DNA from: Mitsuaria chitosanitabida ATCC BAA-476 = NBRC 102408
Lineage (GTDB): Bacteria; Pseudomonadota; Gammaproteobacteria; Burkholderiales; Burkholderiaceae_C
NCBI RefSeq assembly: GCF_001598255.1
Contig: NZ_BCYP01000018.1
Coordinates: 124,001 to 188,000 of the forward strand
Direction of reading: 5' to 3'
Length of the DNA stretch: 64,000 nucleotides
The first letter of the stretch is position 1. Each line of letters starts with the position of its first letter. The notes under the pieces were generated by a model that was not told where the DNA came from, ran no database searches, and was given only the letters and a program-made list of their open reading frames with translations. This document shows positions 41,618-51,698 of the stretch, piece after piece. Made by a program: the position numbers and the translations under genes.

Positions 41618-42417
41618 GGCTGCGCTCCCGCCGCCGCCACCGTCGTGGTGGCGCCCGGTGCCGGCATCGGAGTCGTCGAATCCTTCAGCACCACGACCCC
41701 CAGGACCACGTCGGCCACCAGCCCCTCGCAGTCGTGCAGCGCGTGCAGCGGATTGCCCTTGTCGGCGATCCGGTTCGCGAGCCCGATGCTCAGCTCGACG
41801 TCCTCCTCCTGCTGGCCCGCGGCGACGATCTTTCCCCACTGTTCCGCGGTGACCTTCTGCCGCGATTGCGGGTCGTCGCGCTGCCGCATCCCCCGCACCA
41901 CCACGTTGTTGGCCAGCACCTCCAGCACGTCGTGCTTGCGAAGGATCTCCGGGTCGGGGTAGTCGCAGGAGCGGGGATCGGCGGCCGACAGCCGCACCGC
42001 GAGCGGCTGGATCGAGATCTCCTGGTACGGCTTGACGCTGATGTGGACGTTGGTGGACTTCTCGATGTCGCCATGGAACTGCACCACCTGGTAGTAGTCC
42101 AGGCTCTTGTTCAGCGAGCGCGCCAGCTCGTCCGTGCCGAAGGCGTGCCGCACCTCGAGCGCCACGCGCTGGCGCAGCCGCTCCGGCATCCAGTCGGACT
42201 GCATCGCCGTCGTCACCGCCAGCAGCAGGGCGAAGGGATAGATCACGGCCAGGAACACCACCGTCGCCACGATGGCGCCAAGACGCGAACGCAGGTCCGC
42301 GTCCTTGGTCAGCAGATCCACCGTCGGCTTGCCCACCACGGGGATGAACTGAAGAAGAAACAGGAACAGCCGCCAGACGATCGACGGGGCGGGCGGGACA
42401 TCGCTGCCAGGGGGCAT
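41614..42417 (-). CDS. membrane protein of unknown function
   Basis: A 267-residue protein. The start at 42417 has an excellent AGGAGGA ribosome site. Two hydrophobic stretches (about 13-29 and 46-70) precede a long periplasmic or extracytoplasmic domain with VVQFHGDIEKSTNVHISVKPYQEISIQPL (in pieces) and an Ala/Thr/Pro-rich end. Family not recognised. Cotranscribed with the glycosidase-like gene. Confidence 0.7.
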   Translation of the reverse strand: MPPGSDVPPAPSIVWRLFLFLLQFIPVVGKPTVDLLTKDADLRSRLGAIVATVVFLAVIYPFALLLAVTTAMQSDWMPERLRQRVALEVRHAFGTDELARSLNKSLDYYQVVQFHGDIEKSTNVHISVKPYQEISIQPLAVRLSAADPRSCDYPDPEILRKHDVLEVLANNVVVRGMRQRDDPQSRQKVTAEQWGKIVAAGQQEEDVELSIGLANRIADKGNPLHALHDCEGLVADVVLGVVVLKDSTTPMPAPGATTTVAAAGAQP

Positions 42418-42571
42418 GGCTTCCTCCTCGTGGCGCGCGGGCGCGGCCATCGGGTCGGGACCATAGGAGTCCGGCCCGAGCCGGTCATCCGCAATCCAAA
42501 GGACGCCCCACCGGGCGTCCCGCGCTTGCGGGACTGTGCTTACGTACTTCTGCAAGGGCCCGCCCCGGCAG

Positions 42572-42618
42572 TTGACGCGGTATAGTCCGCGACCTGTAGT
42601 TGACGTTTACGTAAACGT
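42572..42618 (+). promoter_or_regulatory. isovaleryl-CoA dehydrogenase promoter with 16-bp palindromic operator
   Basis: TTGACG (42572-42577), 17-bp spacer, TGTAGT (42595-42600), immediately followed by the perfect palindrome ACGTTTACGTAAACGT (42603-42618). A second TTGACG at 42600-42605 overlaps the palindrome and has AATCAT 19 bases on, the long spacer typical of MerR-family promoters. A LiuR-like MerR regulator of leucine catabolism is the natural candidate (inference). Confidence 0.55.
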
Positions 42619-42679
42619 AAGACGAATCATCCCGACGGCGCGCGCAGACGCGCCGAGGAGGTGGTCGAGGAGACATCCC

Positions 42680-43858
42680 ATGAGCCTGCCCGGTCTGAAC
42701 TTCCACCTCGGCGAGGACATCGACGCGCTGCGTGACGCGGTGCGCGAGTTCGCCCAAGCCGAGATCGCCCCCCGAGCCGCGGAGATCGACCGCAGCGACC
42801 AGTTCCCCATGGACCTGTGGCGCAAGATGGGCGACCTGGGCGTGCTGGGCATCACCGTGCCCGAGGAGTACGGCGGCGCCAACATGGGCTACCTGGCCCA
42901 CATGGTGGCCATGGAAGAGATCAGCCGCGCCAGCGCCTCCGTGGGCCTGAGCTACGGCGCCCACAGCAACCTGTGCGTCAACCAGATCAAGCGCAACGGC
43001 TCCGCCGCGCAGAAGCAGAAGTACCTGCCCAAGCTGATCAGCGGCGAGCACGTCGGCGCGCTGGCCATGAGCGAGCCGGGCGCCGGCTCGGACGTGGTCT
43101 CGATGAAGCTGCGGGCCGAGGACAAGGGCGGCTACTACGTCCTCAACGGCAACAAGATGTGGATCACCAACGGTCCCGACGCGGACACGCTGGTCGTCTA
43201 CGCCAAGACCGAACCCGAGCTCGGCGCCCGCGGCATGACCGCCTTCCTGATCGAGAAGGGCATGAAGGGCTTCTCGATCGCGCAGAAGCTGGACAAGCTG
43301 GGCATGCGCGGCAGCCACACCGGCGAGCTGGTGTTCCAGGACGTCGAGGTCCCGGCCGAGAACATTCTCGGCACCGTCGGCGGCGGCACGAAGGTGCTGA
43401 TGTCGGGCCTGGACTACGAGCGCGCCGTGCTGGCCGCCGGTCCGATCGGGATCATGCAGTCGGTGATGGACAACGTCGTCCCCTACATCCACGACCGCAA
43501 GCAGTTCGGCCAGTCCATCGGCGAATTCCAGCTGATCCAGGGCAAGGTCGCCGACATGTACACGGTGCTGCAGGCCGCCCGGGCCTTCTGCTACACGGTG
43601 GGCAAGAACCTGGACGCGATGGACGGCGCGCACGTGCGCCAGGTGCGCAAGGACTGCGCCTCGGTGATCCTGTGGTGCGCCGAGAAGGCCACCTGGATGG
43701 CCGGCGAAGGCATCCAGATCTTCGGCGGCAACGGCTACATCAACGAGTACCCGCTGGGTCGCCTGTGGCGTGACGCGAAGCTCTACGAAATCGGCGCGGG
43801 CACGTCGGAAATCCGCCGCATGCTGATCGGCCGGGAGCTCTTCGCCGAGACGATGTGA
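42680..43858 (+). CDS. ivd: isovaleryl-CoA dehydrogenase
   Basis: A 392-residue FAD-dependent acyl-CoA dehydrogenase of leucine degradation, oxidising isovaleryl-CoA to 3-methylcrotonyl-CoA and passing electrons to ETF. Signature 1 [16 protein letters not shown] and signature 2 [35 protein letters not shown] (in pieces) are intact. The catalytic Glu is expected in [11 protein letters not shown], the position used by isovaleryl enzymes rather than the YEGTSE position, which reads YEIGAG here. GAGGAGA precedes the ATG. Confidence 0.93.
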   Translation: MSLPGLNFHLGEDIDALRDAVREFAQAEIAPRAAEIDRSDQFPMDLWRKMGDLGVLGITVPEEYGGANMGYLAHMVAMEEISRASASVGLSYGAHSNLCVNQIKRNGSAAQKQKYLPKLISGEHVGALAMSEPGAGSDVVSMKLRAEDKGGYYVLNGNKMWITNGPDADTLVVYAKTEPELGARGMTAFLIEKGMKGFSIAQKLDKLGMRGSHTGELVFQDVEVPAENILGTVGGGTKVLMSGLDYERAVLAAGPIGIMQSVMDNVVPYIHDRKQFGQSIGEFQLIQGKVADMYTVLQAARAFCYTVGKNLDAMDGAHVRQVRKDCASVILWCAEKATWMAGEGIQIFGGNGYINEYPLGRLWRDAKLYEIGAGTSEIRRMLIGRELFAETM

Positions 43859-43911
43859 TCCTTTCGTCCCTGGGAAAGACCGGCGACCTGCACGTGTCGC
43901 CCGTCAGCCGC

Positions 43912-43917
43912 GACAAT
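43912..43917 (+). promoter_or_regulatory. -10-like hexamer, leaderless start of carbonic anhydrase
   Basis: GACAAT lies eight bases before the ATG at 43926, and no ribosome site is visible. Confidence 0.35.
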
Positions 43918-43925
43918 GCCACCCC

Positions 43926-44600
43926 ATGAGCACGAACGAACTGCAAGACCTGCTGGACAACAACAAGCGCTGGGCCGCGGAGACTGAGCAAGAGTCCCCC
44001 GGTTTCTTCTCGCGCCTGCTGAAGCAGCAGACCCCGCAATACCTGTGGATCGGCTGCGCCGACAGCCGGGTTCCCGCCAACGAGCTGGTGGACCTGCTCC
44101 CGGGTGAGCTCTTCGTCCACCGCAACGTCGCCAACGTCGTCGTCCATTCCGACCTGAACTGCCTGTCCGTCATGCAGTTCGCGGTGGACCAGCTGCAGGT
44201 GCGCCACATCATCATCGTGGGCCACAGCAACTGCGGCGGCGTGCGCGCCGCGCTGGAGGACTCGCGGGTCGGGCTGGTCGACAACTGGCTGCGCCACGTC
44301 CAGGACGTGCGCAACCACCATCAGGACTGGCTGGACCAGCTCCCGGCGGACCAGCGCGTCAACGCGCTGTGCGAGCTCAACGTGCTGGAGCAGGCCCGCA
44401 ACGCCTGCCAGACGACGGTGGTCCAGGACGCCTGGGCGCGCGGCCAGTCGGTCGCCGTGCACGGCTGGGTCTACGGCCTGCACAACGGCCTGCTGAAGGA
44501 CCTGAGCGTCACCGCCTCCGGTCATGACGACGTGGGCCCCGCCTACCGCCGCGCCCTGGAGGCGCTGCACCGCCGCTACGAGGCGGCCAAGGGCGGCTGA
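43926..44600 (+). CDS. can: beta-class carbonic anhydrase
   Basis: A 224-residue zinc enzyme interconverting CO2 and bicarbonate. Zinc ligands are visible in [14 protein letters not shown] (Cys, with the Asp-Arg dyad) and [12 protein letters not shown] (His and Cys). It supplies bicarbonate, which biotin carboxylases of acyl-CoA catabolism need; its position between ivd and aceK fits that. Length and motifs match E. coli Can. Confidence 0.94.
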   Translation: MSTNELQDLLDNNKRWAAETEQESPGFFSRLLKQQTPQYLWIGCADSRVPANELVDLLPGELFVHRNVANVVVHSDLNCLSVMQFAVDQLQVRHIIIVGHSNCGGVRAALEDSRVGLVDNWLRHVQDVRNHHQDWLDQLPADQRVNALCELNVLEQARNACQTTVVQDAWARGQSVAVHGWVYGLHNGLLKDLSVTASGHDDVGPAYRRALEALHRRYEAAKGG

Positions 44601-44626
44601 GCCCCCGCACCGGAACGGCGGCCGCG

Positions 44627-46471
44627 ATGTTCCCCCACGAGCTCAACGATCCCCGCGCGTTCGAGATCGCGCAGGCCATGCTGGAGGGTTTCGACAAGCA
44701 TTACCGCCTGTTCCGCGCCGCCTCGGCCACCGCCAAGCAGCGCTTCGAGCGCGCCGACTGGCACGGCCAGCAGCGCGCCCAGCGCGAGCGCATCGAGTTC
44801 TACGACCTGCGCGTGGACGAGGCGGTCGCGCTGCTGGAGCAGCGCTACAAGACCAGCGAACTGCCGACCGAGGTCTGGCAGCAGGTCAAGCTGCACTACA
44901 TCGGGCTGCTGACCCGGCACCTGCGGCCGGAGCTCGCCGAGACCTTCTTCAATTCGGTCACGACGCGCATCCTGCACCACAGCTACTTCCACAACGATTT
45001 CATCTTCGTGCGGCCGGCCATCTCGACCGAGTTCATCGAGAACGACGAGCCCGCCGCCCAGCCCACCTACCGCTGCTACTACCCCTCGCAGGACACGCTG
45101 CGCGACACGCTGATGCGCATCGTCTGGAACTTCCAGCTGGCGCTGGAGTTCGAGGACCTGCAGCGCGACGTGGACAAGGTGCTGGAAGCCATCGGCGCGG
45201 AGCTGGGTTCTTTCCGCTGGCGCACCAACTTCCAGGTGCAGGTGCTGTCCTCGCTGTTCTTCCGGAACAAGGGCGCCTACATCGTCGGCAAGATCATCAA
45301 CGGCTTCACCGAGACGCCGTTCGCGCTGCCCATCCTGCACAAGGAAGCCCCCGTCCTCGACAACAACGCGCCGCCGGCCAAGGCCCCCGGCCAGCTGTTC
45401 ATCGACGCCGCGCTCTTCGGCGAGGACGACCTGCTGATGCTGTTCAGCTTCGCGCGGGCCTACTTCCTGGTCGAGATGGAGGTGCCCAGCGCCTACGTGC
45501 AGTTCCTGCGCTCGCTGATGCCGCGCAAACCGCGCTCGGAGATCTACTCGGCGCTGGGCCTGCAGAAGCAGGGCAAGAATCTCTTCTACCGGGACTTCCT
45601 CAACCACCTGCGCCACAGCAGCGACAAGTTCCGCATCGCGCCCGGCATCAAGGGCATGGTGATGCTGGTCTTCGACCTCCCGTCCTATCCCTTCGTCTTC
45701 AAGGTCATCAAGGATTTCTATCCGCCGCAGAAGGACACCTCGCGCGAGCAGATCCAGTCCAAGTACCTGCTGGTGAAGCAGCACGACCGCGTCGGCCGCA
45801 TGGCCGACACGCTGGAGTACACCCAGGTCGCCTTCCCCCGTCACCGCTTCGAGGAGGAGCTGATCGCCGAGCTGCGTCACTTCTGCCCCTCGCTGCTGGA
45901 GGAGAACGGCGACGACCTGGTCATCAAGCATCTGTACATCGAGCGCCGCATGGTGCCGCTCAACATCTACCTGCAGGAGGCGTCGCCGGCGCAGGTGGCG
46001 CATGCGGTGGTCGAGTACGGCAACGCGATCAAGGACCTGGTGGCGGCCAACATCTTCCCGGGCGACATGCTGTGGAAGAACTTCGGCGTGACGCGTCATG
46101 GCAAGGTCGTGTTCTACGACTACGACGAGATCGAGTACCTGACCGACTGCAACTTCCGCGCGGTGCCCGAGCCCCGCAACGAGGAGGACGAGCTCTCCGG
46201 CGAGGTCTGGTATCCGGTCGGCAAGCACGACGTCTTCCCGGAGACCTTCGGCCCATTTCTGCTCGGCCATCCCGGCGTGCGCGACGTCTTCATGGCGCAC
46301 CACGCGGACCTGCTCGACCCGGCCTTCTGGCAGGGCCACAAGCAGCGCATCCAGGCCGGTCACGTCGAGGACGTCTTCCCCTACGACGCGCACAAGCGCT
46401 TCCATGTCCGCGATCCGGTCCCCGCGCTGAAACCGCCCGAGCCTCAGGATCGCGAGCTCCCCATCCATTGA
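44627..46471 (+). CDS. aceK: isocitrate dehydrogenase kinase/phosphatase
   Basis: A 614-residue bifunctional enzyme that switches isocitrate dehydrogenase off by phosphorylation to direct carbon to the glyoxylate shunt. The regulatory N-terminal half is followed by a kinase-like domain with [29 protein letters not shown] (ATP site, in pieces) and [22 protein letters not shown] (Asp-containing catalytic/metal loop). Typical family length. Growth on leucine or acetyl-CoA-yielding substrates would need the shunt, in keeping with the neighbours. Confidence 0.94.
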   Translation: MFPHELNDPRAFEIAQAMLEGFDKHYRLFRAASATAKQRFERADWHGQQRAQRERIEFYDLRVDEAVALLEQRYKTSELPTEVWQQVKLHYIGLLTRHLRPELAETFFNSVTTRILHHSYFHNDFIFVRPAISTEFIENDEPAAQPTYRCYYPSQDTLRDTLMRIVWNFQLALEFEDLQRDVDKVLEAIGAELGSFRWRTNFQVQVLSSLFFRNKGAYIVGKIINGFTETPFALPILHKEAPVLDNNAPPAKAPGQLFIDAALFGEDDLLMLFSFARAYFLVEMEVPSAYVQFLRSLMPRKPRSEIYSALGLQKQGKNLFYRDFLNHLRHSSDKFRIAPGIKGMVMLVFDLPSYPFVFKVIKDFYPPQKDTSREQIQSKYLLVKQHDRVGRMADTLEYTQVAFPRHRFEEELIAELRHFCPSLLEENGDDLVIKHLYIERRMVPLNIYLQEASPAQVAHAVVEYGNAIKDLVAANIFPGDMLWKNFGVTRHGKVVFYDYDEIEYLTDCNFRAVPEPRNEEDELSGEVWYPVGKHDVFPETFGPFLLGHPGVRDVFMAHHADLLDPAFWQGHKQRIQAGHVEDVFPYDAHKRFHVRDPVPALKPPEPQDRELPIH

Positions 46472-46547
46472 GGCCCGTCGCCCTCGCGATCACGGCCTCG
46501 CTTCCGACCTCACACGAGACCCCACGACTTCATTGAAGGAGAACCCC

Positions 46548-47726
46548 ATGTCCGACTCCATCGTCATCGTCTCCGCCGCGCGCACGCCGATCGGCGGCCT
46601 GCTGGGCGACTTCGCCGGCCTCTCGGCCTGGGAACTGGGCGCCGTCGCGATCAAGGCCGCCGTCGAGCGCGCCGGCATCCCGACCGACGCGATCAACGAG
46701 GCCTTCATGGGCAACTGCCTGATGGCCGGCCAGGGCCAGGCCCCGGCGCGCCAGGCGGTGCTCAAGGCCGGCCTGCCGCAATCGGTGGGCGCGGTCACGC
46801 TGTCCAAGATGTGCGGCGCCGGCATGCGCGCGACCATGTTCGCGCACGACACGCTGAAGGCCGAGAGCGCCGACATCCTGTTGGCCGGCGGCATGGAATC
46901 CATGACCAACGCGCCGCACCTGATGTTCGCGCGCAAGGGCGTGAAGTACGGCGTCGCGCAGATGTATGACCACATGGCGCTGGACGGCCTGGAAGACGCC
47001 TACGAGCGCGGCAAGGCCATGGGCGTCTTCGCCGAGCAGTGCGTCGACAAGTACGCGTTCACGCGTGAGGCGCAGGACCAGTTCGCGATCTCGTCGACCG
47101 AGCGCAGCAAGCGCGCCAACGAGGACGGGAGCTTCGCCTGGGAGATCGCCCCGGTGACCATCGCCGGCAAGAGCGGCGACACGGTGATCTCGCGCGACGA
47201 GCAGCCCTTCAAGGCCAAGCTGGACAAGATCCCGTCGCTCAAGCCCGCGTTCAAGAAGGACGGCTCGATCACGGCCGCGACCTCGTCGTCGATCTCCGAC
47301 GGCGCCGCCGCGATGGTGCTGATGCGCGAGTCCACCGCCAACAAGCTGGGCGTCAAGCCGGTCGCCCGCATCGTCGGCACGGCGGTGCACGCCAACGCGC
47401 CGGAGTGGTTCACGACCGCCCCGGTCGGCGCGATCCAGAAGCTGCTCGCGAAGAACAACTGGGACGCCAAGAGCGTCGACCTGTGGGAAGTCAACGAGGC
47501 CTTCGCCGCGGTGACCATGGCCGCGATGGCCGAGTTCAAGCTGCCGCACGAGATCGTCAACGTCAACGGCGGCGCCGTGGCGCTGGGCCATCCGATCGGC
47601 GCCTCGGGCGCGCGCATCATCGTCACGCTGCTGGGCGCGCTCAAGCATCGCGGCCTCAAGCGCGGCGTCGCGGCGCTGTGCATCGGCGGCGGCGAAGCCA
47701 CCGCCGTCGGCGTCGAGCTGATCTGA
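46548..47726 (+). CDS. acetyl-CoA C-acetyltransferase (thiolase)
   Basis: A 392-residue thiolase. Active-site Cys in LSKMCGAGMRA (about 88), His in GGAVALGHPIGASGARI (about 348) and second Cys in LCIGGGEATA (about 378). It condenses two acetyl-CoA or cleaves acetoacetyl-CoA, the latter a product of leucine breakdown. The start at 46548 is preceded by GAAGGAGA. Could equally be called atoB or phaA; sequence alone does not decide. Confidence 0.93.
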   Translation: MSDSIVIVSAARTPIGGLLGDFAGLSAWELGAVAIKAAVERAGIPTDAINEAFMGNCLMAGQGQAPARQAVLKAGLPQSVGAVTLSKMCGAGMRATMFAHDTLKAESADILLAGGMESMTNAPHLMFARKGVKYGVAQMYDHMALDGLEDAYERGKAMGVFAEQCVDKYAFTREAQDQFAISSTERSKRANEDGSFAWEIAPVTIAGKSGDTVISRDEQPFKAKLDKIPSLKPAFKKDGSITAATSSSISDGAAAMVLMRESTANKLGVKPVARIVGTAVHANAPEWFTTAPVGAIQKLLAKNNWDAKSVDLWEVNEAFAAVTMAAMAEFKLPHEIVNVNGGAVALGHPIGASGARIIVTLLGALKHRGLKRGVAALCIGGGEATAVGVELI

Positions 47727-47739
47727 GGAACGAGAGCAG

Positions 47740-48408
47740 ATGACGCAAGTCCTCATCATCGGTGCCTCGCGCGGCATCGGCCTGGAGCTGGTCAAGCAGC
47801 ATCGCGAGCGCGGCGACACGGTGGTCGCCACCGCGCGCGACGAGGCCTCGCTGGAGAAGCTGCGCGCCCAGGGCGCGACGGCGATCAAGCTGGACGTGTC
47901 CGACATGATCAGCATCGCCGGCCTGGCCTGGCAGCTGGACGGCTTCCAGTTCAACCGCGTCATGTACGTGGCCGGGCTCTACGGTCCCAAGACCATCGGT
48001 CTGCAACCGCCCAGCGCGGCCGACTTCGACGCCGTGATGCACACCAACGTGCTCGGTCCGATGCGGGTCCTGCCGCAGTTGCTGGACGCGCTGGCGCCGG
48101 ACGCGCGCATCGGCATCCTGTCCTCGCGGATGGGCTCGCTGACGCTGCGCGCCAACTCGGCGGGCTGGGTGTACCGCGCGTCGAAGGCGGCCGTGAACTC
48201 GGTGATGAAGGACGTGGCGCTGACGCTGGACGGCCGCGCCATCTGCGTCAGCCTGCATCCCGGCTGGGTCAAGACCGACATGGGCGGCCAGGAGGCCGAC
48301 ATCGACGTGGCGACCAGCGCCGCCAGCCTGCGCGGCACGCTGGACGGCCTGAAGGCCGGCGACAACGGCGGCTTCTTCAATTACGACGGCAAGCCGCTGC
48401 CCTGGTGA
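47740..48408 (+). CDS. short-chain dehydrogenase/reductase
   Basis: A 222-residue NAD(P)-dependent oxidoreductase. Rossmann motif GASRGIG (about 8-14) at the N-terminus, a catalytic Ser in ILSSRMGS and the Tyr-x3-Lys pair in YRASKAAVNSV. Shorter than classical SDRs (about 250), in the csgA-like subgroup. It starts 13 bp after the thiolase stop and is probably in the same transcript. Substrate unknown. Confidence 0.88.
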   Translation: MTQVLIIGASRGIGLELVKQHRERGDTVVATARDEASLEKLRAQGATAIKLDVSDMISIAGLAWQLDGFQFNRVMYVAGLYGPKTIGLQPPSAADFDAVMHTNVLGPMRVLPQLLDALAPDARIGILSSRMGSLTLRANSAGWVYRASKAAVNSVMKDVALTLDGRAICVSLHPGWVKTDMGGQEADIDVATSAASLRGTLDGLKAGDNGGFFNYDGKPLPW

Positions 48409-48539
48409 GCGATCGGGACCCGCCGCGTCAGACGGCGGGCCGATCGCCCGGTGACGGCCGCGGAGGCGGTCGCGCCGGCAGCGGGCATCGAATCATCTCG
48501 ACGCGTTTCGTCAGGCCGAGCTCCGCTATCCCATCCCTT

Positions 48540-48558
48540 CCGGCGTCACGAACGCCGG
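48540..48558. other. hairpin in the leader of the acyl-CoA dehydrogenase
   Basis: CCGGCGT-CACGA-ACGCCGG, a perfect 7-bp stem 55 bp before the start codon, in a 205-bp gap otherwise without visible features. May be a weak terminator after the SDR gene or a leader structure. Confidence 0.3.
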
Positions 48559-48613
48559 CAACGTTCCGGGATCCCGCACGGATCCCTCTCCGCTGCAAAG
48601 CCAGAAGCTGACC

Positions 48614-49744
48614 ATGCTGCTCTCCGAAGACCATCGCGCCATCCAGGACGCCATCCGCGCCTACGTGCAAGACCAGATCGCGCCCAAGGCGGCGGCCTGG
48701 GACAAGTCCCACGCGTTCCCGGCCGCCGAGCTCAAGGGCCTGGCCGCGCTGGGCTGCTACGGCGTGGCCGTGCCCACCGAGTACGACGGCGCGGGCCTGG
48801 ACTATCTGTCGCTGGCGCTGATCCTGGAGGAGATCGCGGCCGGCGACGGCGCGACCTCCACGGTGGTCAGCGTCAACAACTGCCCGGTGTGCAGCATCCT
48901 GATGGCCTTCGCCAGCGAGGACCAGAAGCAGCGCTTCCTCAAGCCGCTGGCGCGCGGCGACATGCTGGGCGCCTTCTGCCTGACCGAGCCGCATGTGGGC
49001 TCCGAGGCCGGCGGCCTGAAGACCACGGCGGTGCGGGACGGCGACGCGTACGTGCTCAACGGCGTCAAGCAGTTCATCACCAGCGGCAAGAACGGCGACG
49101 TCGCCATCGTGATGGCGGTGACCGACAAGGCGGCCGGCAAGAAGGGCATCTCCGCCTTCCTGGTGCCGACGAACACGCCGGGCTATGTGGTGGCGCGGCT
49201 CGAGGACAAGATGGGGCAGCACGCCAGCGACACGGCGCAGATCCTCTTCGAGAACTGCCGCGTCCCGGTGGCCAATCGCCTGGGCGAGGAAGGGCAGGGC
49301 CTGAAGATCGCGCTGTCGGGGCTGGAGGGCGGCCGCATCGGCATCGCGTCGCAGTCCGTGGGCATGGCGCGCGCGGCCTTCGAGGCCGCGCTGCGCTACA
49401 GCAAGGAGCGCGTCGCCTTCGGCGTGCCGATCTTCGAGCACCAGGCCATGCAGCACAAGCTGGCCGACATGGCCACGCAGATCGAGGCCGCGCGCCAGCT
49501 GATCTGGCATGCCGCGTCGTTGAAGGACGCGGGCCTGCCCTGCCTGAAGGAGGCCGCGATGGCCAAGCTCTTCGCCAGCGAGATGGCGGAGAAGGTCTGC
49601 TCCGCGGCGATCCAGATCCACGGCGGCTACGGCTACGTCAGCGACTTCCCGGTCGAGCGCATCTACCGCGACGTCCGCGTCACGCAGATCTACGAGGGCA
49701 CCTCGGAAGTCCAGAAGATCCTGATCGGCCGCGCGCTGGTCTGA
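48614..49744 (+). CDS. acyl-CoA dehydrogenase (short/branched-chain type)
   Basis: A 376-residue FAD enzyme. Signature [19 protein letters not shown] and the catalytic Glu in [18 protein letters not shown], the position used by short- and medium-chain enzymes. [24 protein letters not shown] (in pieces) is the FAD/ETF signature. Substrate is probably a short straight or 2-methyl-branched acyl-CoA; it complements the isovaleryl enzyme upstream. Confidence 0.92.
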   Translation: MLLSEDHRAIQDAIRAYVQDQIAPKAAAWDKSHAFPAAELKGLAALGCYGVAVPTEYDGAGLDYLSLALILEEIAAGDGATSTVVSVNNCPVCSILMAFASEDQKQRFLKPLARGDMLGAFCLTEPHVGSEAGGLKTTAVRDGDAYVLNGVKQFITSGKNGDVAIVMAVTDKAAGKKGISAFLVPTNTPGYVVARLEDKMGQHASDTAQILFENCRVPVANRLGEEGQGLKIALSGLEGGRIGIASQSVGMARAAFEAALRYSKERVAFGVPIFEHQAMQHKLADMATQIEAARQLIWHAASLKDAGLPCLKEAAMAKLFASEMAEKVCSAAIQIHGGYGYVSDFPVERIYRDVRVTQIYEGTSEVQKILIGRALV

Positions 49745-49992
49745 GGCGGCCGGCGCGCCTGATCGCCGACGCGCCACGGACGCCTTGGCGGCCGATCTCG
49801 CACGCGTGTGATGGGCGCATGTCGCCCTCGCCGCCGCAACCCGCGCGATGAAGCTTGGGGCAATCCCTGACCCCCGTCGGAACGTGTTGTCCCGTGGCGC
49901 AGGTGCTGCTAGCCTGCGCGCCGCCCGTCGACAAGAAGCGGACGCGCGCCCGCGCGATCCGTTGACGGGTCATGCAACGTCAGGGAGTGACC

Positions 49993-51681
49993 ATGCGAAG
50001 GATTCGATCGCGGCCGCGGGCCGCGTGGGGCGGCGCCATGCCCGTGGCGGCGTCGATGATGGCGACGGCGATGATGGCCGGTTGCGGCGGGAATCCTTTC
50101 GAGCCCGACCAGGTCGACATGTTCGCGCTGAGCCAATCCAGCGTCTCTTGCGGCGCCGAGCCCGGGACCACCTGCGCGGAGGTCACGCTCTACGCGACGC
50201 CGATCAATGACATGCCGAAGGAGGTCCGGCCGGGCTGGACCGAGCACCCGTCGGATGGCAAGACCCTGGTGATCGACCACGTCTACCGCAACCTGCAGGC
50301 CGACGGCCGGTGGCAGCTCAGTGTCGGCTTCTCGAACGCGATGAAGCCGGGCCTCTACAGCGGCACCATCGAGCTCGGCACGGACCCGGTGGGCGACATC
50401 CTGGCGCCCTTGCCGGGCAAGCGCAAGACGGTGAGCTTCAGCTACCGCGTCGAGGTGACCGCGGACCCGGCGACCCGACCCGCGCTGCAGGCGGTCGCGG
50501 GCGCCGGCGATTGGACGGGTGCCGGCGGTACCGCGACGCGCGACGGGCGCGTGGCGGTGACCGTCGACCCGACGAAGATCAAGCGGCGCTGGACCCGCGC
50601 CCTGCTGCCGGTGGCCGCCAGCATCGCGCCCACGCCGCTGCTGAGCGCCGGCCAGGTCGTGCTGGCGGGATGGCGGCTTGAGGATGCCAATCCGCTGAGC
50701 GGCGCCACGGTGCTGAACGAGACCGACGGCACGGCGGTCTGGAGCGGCGCGCTGCCGATGAAGCCCGATCGGGTGCTCGGCCTGGGAGATCGCCTGCTGT
50801 TCTCCGGCGCGACCGCGGACGGACTCCTCTCGGATCTGGCCGTGGTGGCGCGCGGGGACGCGACGGTCGTCGGCCAGGCGACCGGCGTGGCGGACGCGTC
50901 GGAGGAGGGCTGGACGCTTGGCGCCGGCAACCTGTTCGTCACCGGTGCCGGCGGCGGGAGCGTGACGGCACGCGGCCTGAGCGATCTGAAGACCCCGCGC
51001 TGGAGCACCTCCGCCTACAACCCGCCGCTCGGCTACGGCGGCTTCATCAGCTGGGGCCTGACGGTCTCGGGCAGCACGGTCTATGCCAATGTCGGCGGCC
51101 ATCTGCTCGGCTTCAGCACGGGCGATGGCTCGCGCGTGGTCGACATCGCCGTGCCCGGCAAGGGCCCCCGCCTGCTGCTGAACACGCCGTTGTCCCAGTC
51201 GCCGGTGCTGATCGATGCGTCGACGGCCGCGGTCGTCACCCATCGCGGCACGAAAGCGGGCGAGGCGGTCGACAACCAGCTGAGCGTGGTGGACCTGGCG
51301 GGCGGCGTCACGCGCTGGACGGCGGCGGGCCAGTTCATGGACCTGCCGGTGGCCGGCAACGGCGTCGTCTACGCCTCCAACCAGAAGACCCGGGCCGTCG
51401 AGGCGCGCAGTGCGGCGGACGGCAGCCTGCTGTGGTCCTGGCCGATGGAGACGGCGGACCAGTACCTCCAACGTCAGATGGTGCTGACCAACGGGCACCT
51501 GTTCGTCTCCACCGATCGGCAGACGGTGGCCCTCGACCTGGCGACCCATCAGCCGGTGTGGCGCTATGGCGCGGGCGGCGTGCTGGGCATGTCGGCGAAC
51601 GGGACGCTGACGCTCGCGATGAGCCGGGGCGGCAACGCGACGCCGGTGACCTGGCTGTTCGTGGCCTTCGACGTGCGCTGA
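49993..51681 (+). CDS. lipoprotein with PQQ-like beta-propeller repeats
   Basis: A 562-residue predicted outer-membrane or periplasmic lipoprotein. The ATG at 49993 is chosen over 49972 because AGGGAG precedes it. The lipobox is TAMMAGC (Cys31). From about residue 190 it carries repeated blades of the PQQ-enzyme type (DGTAVWSGALPMKPDRVLGLG, GGVTRWTAAGQFMDLPVAGNGVVYAS, ADGSLLWSWPME, THQPVWRYGAGG). The N-terminal 160 residues are a separate beta-rich domain with several Cys. Function unknown; BamB-like scaffolding or sugar/quinoprotein binding are possible. Confidence 0.8.
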   Translation: MRRIRSRPRAAWGGAMPVAASMMATAMMAGCGGNPFEPDQVDMFALSQSSVSCGAEPGTTCAEVTLYATPINDMPKEVRPGWTEHPSDGKTLVIDHVYRNLQADGRWQLSVGFSNAMKPGLYSGTIELGTDPVGDILAPLPGKRKTVSFSYRVEVTADPATRPALQAVAGAGDWTGAGGTATRDGRVAVTVDPTKIKRRWTRALLPVAASIAPTPLLSAGQVVLAGWRLEDANPLSGATVLNETDGTAVWSGALPMKPDRVLGLGDRLLFSGATADGLLSDLAVVARGDATVVGQATGVADASEEGWTLGAGNLFVTGAGGGSVTARGLSDLKTPRWSTSAYNPPLGYGGFISWGLTVSGSTVYANVGGHLLGFSTGDGSRVVDIAVPGKGPRLLLNTPLSQSPVLIDASTAAVVTHRGTKAGEAVDNQLSVVDLAGGVTRWTAAGQFMDLPVAGNGVVYASNQKTRAVEARSAADGSLLWSWPMETADQYLQRQMVLTNGHLFVSTDRQTVALDLATHQPVWRYGAGGVLGMSANGTLTLAMSRGGNATPVTWLFVAFDVR

Positions 51682-51698
51682 GTCCGGGGCGGCGGCGA

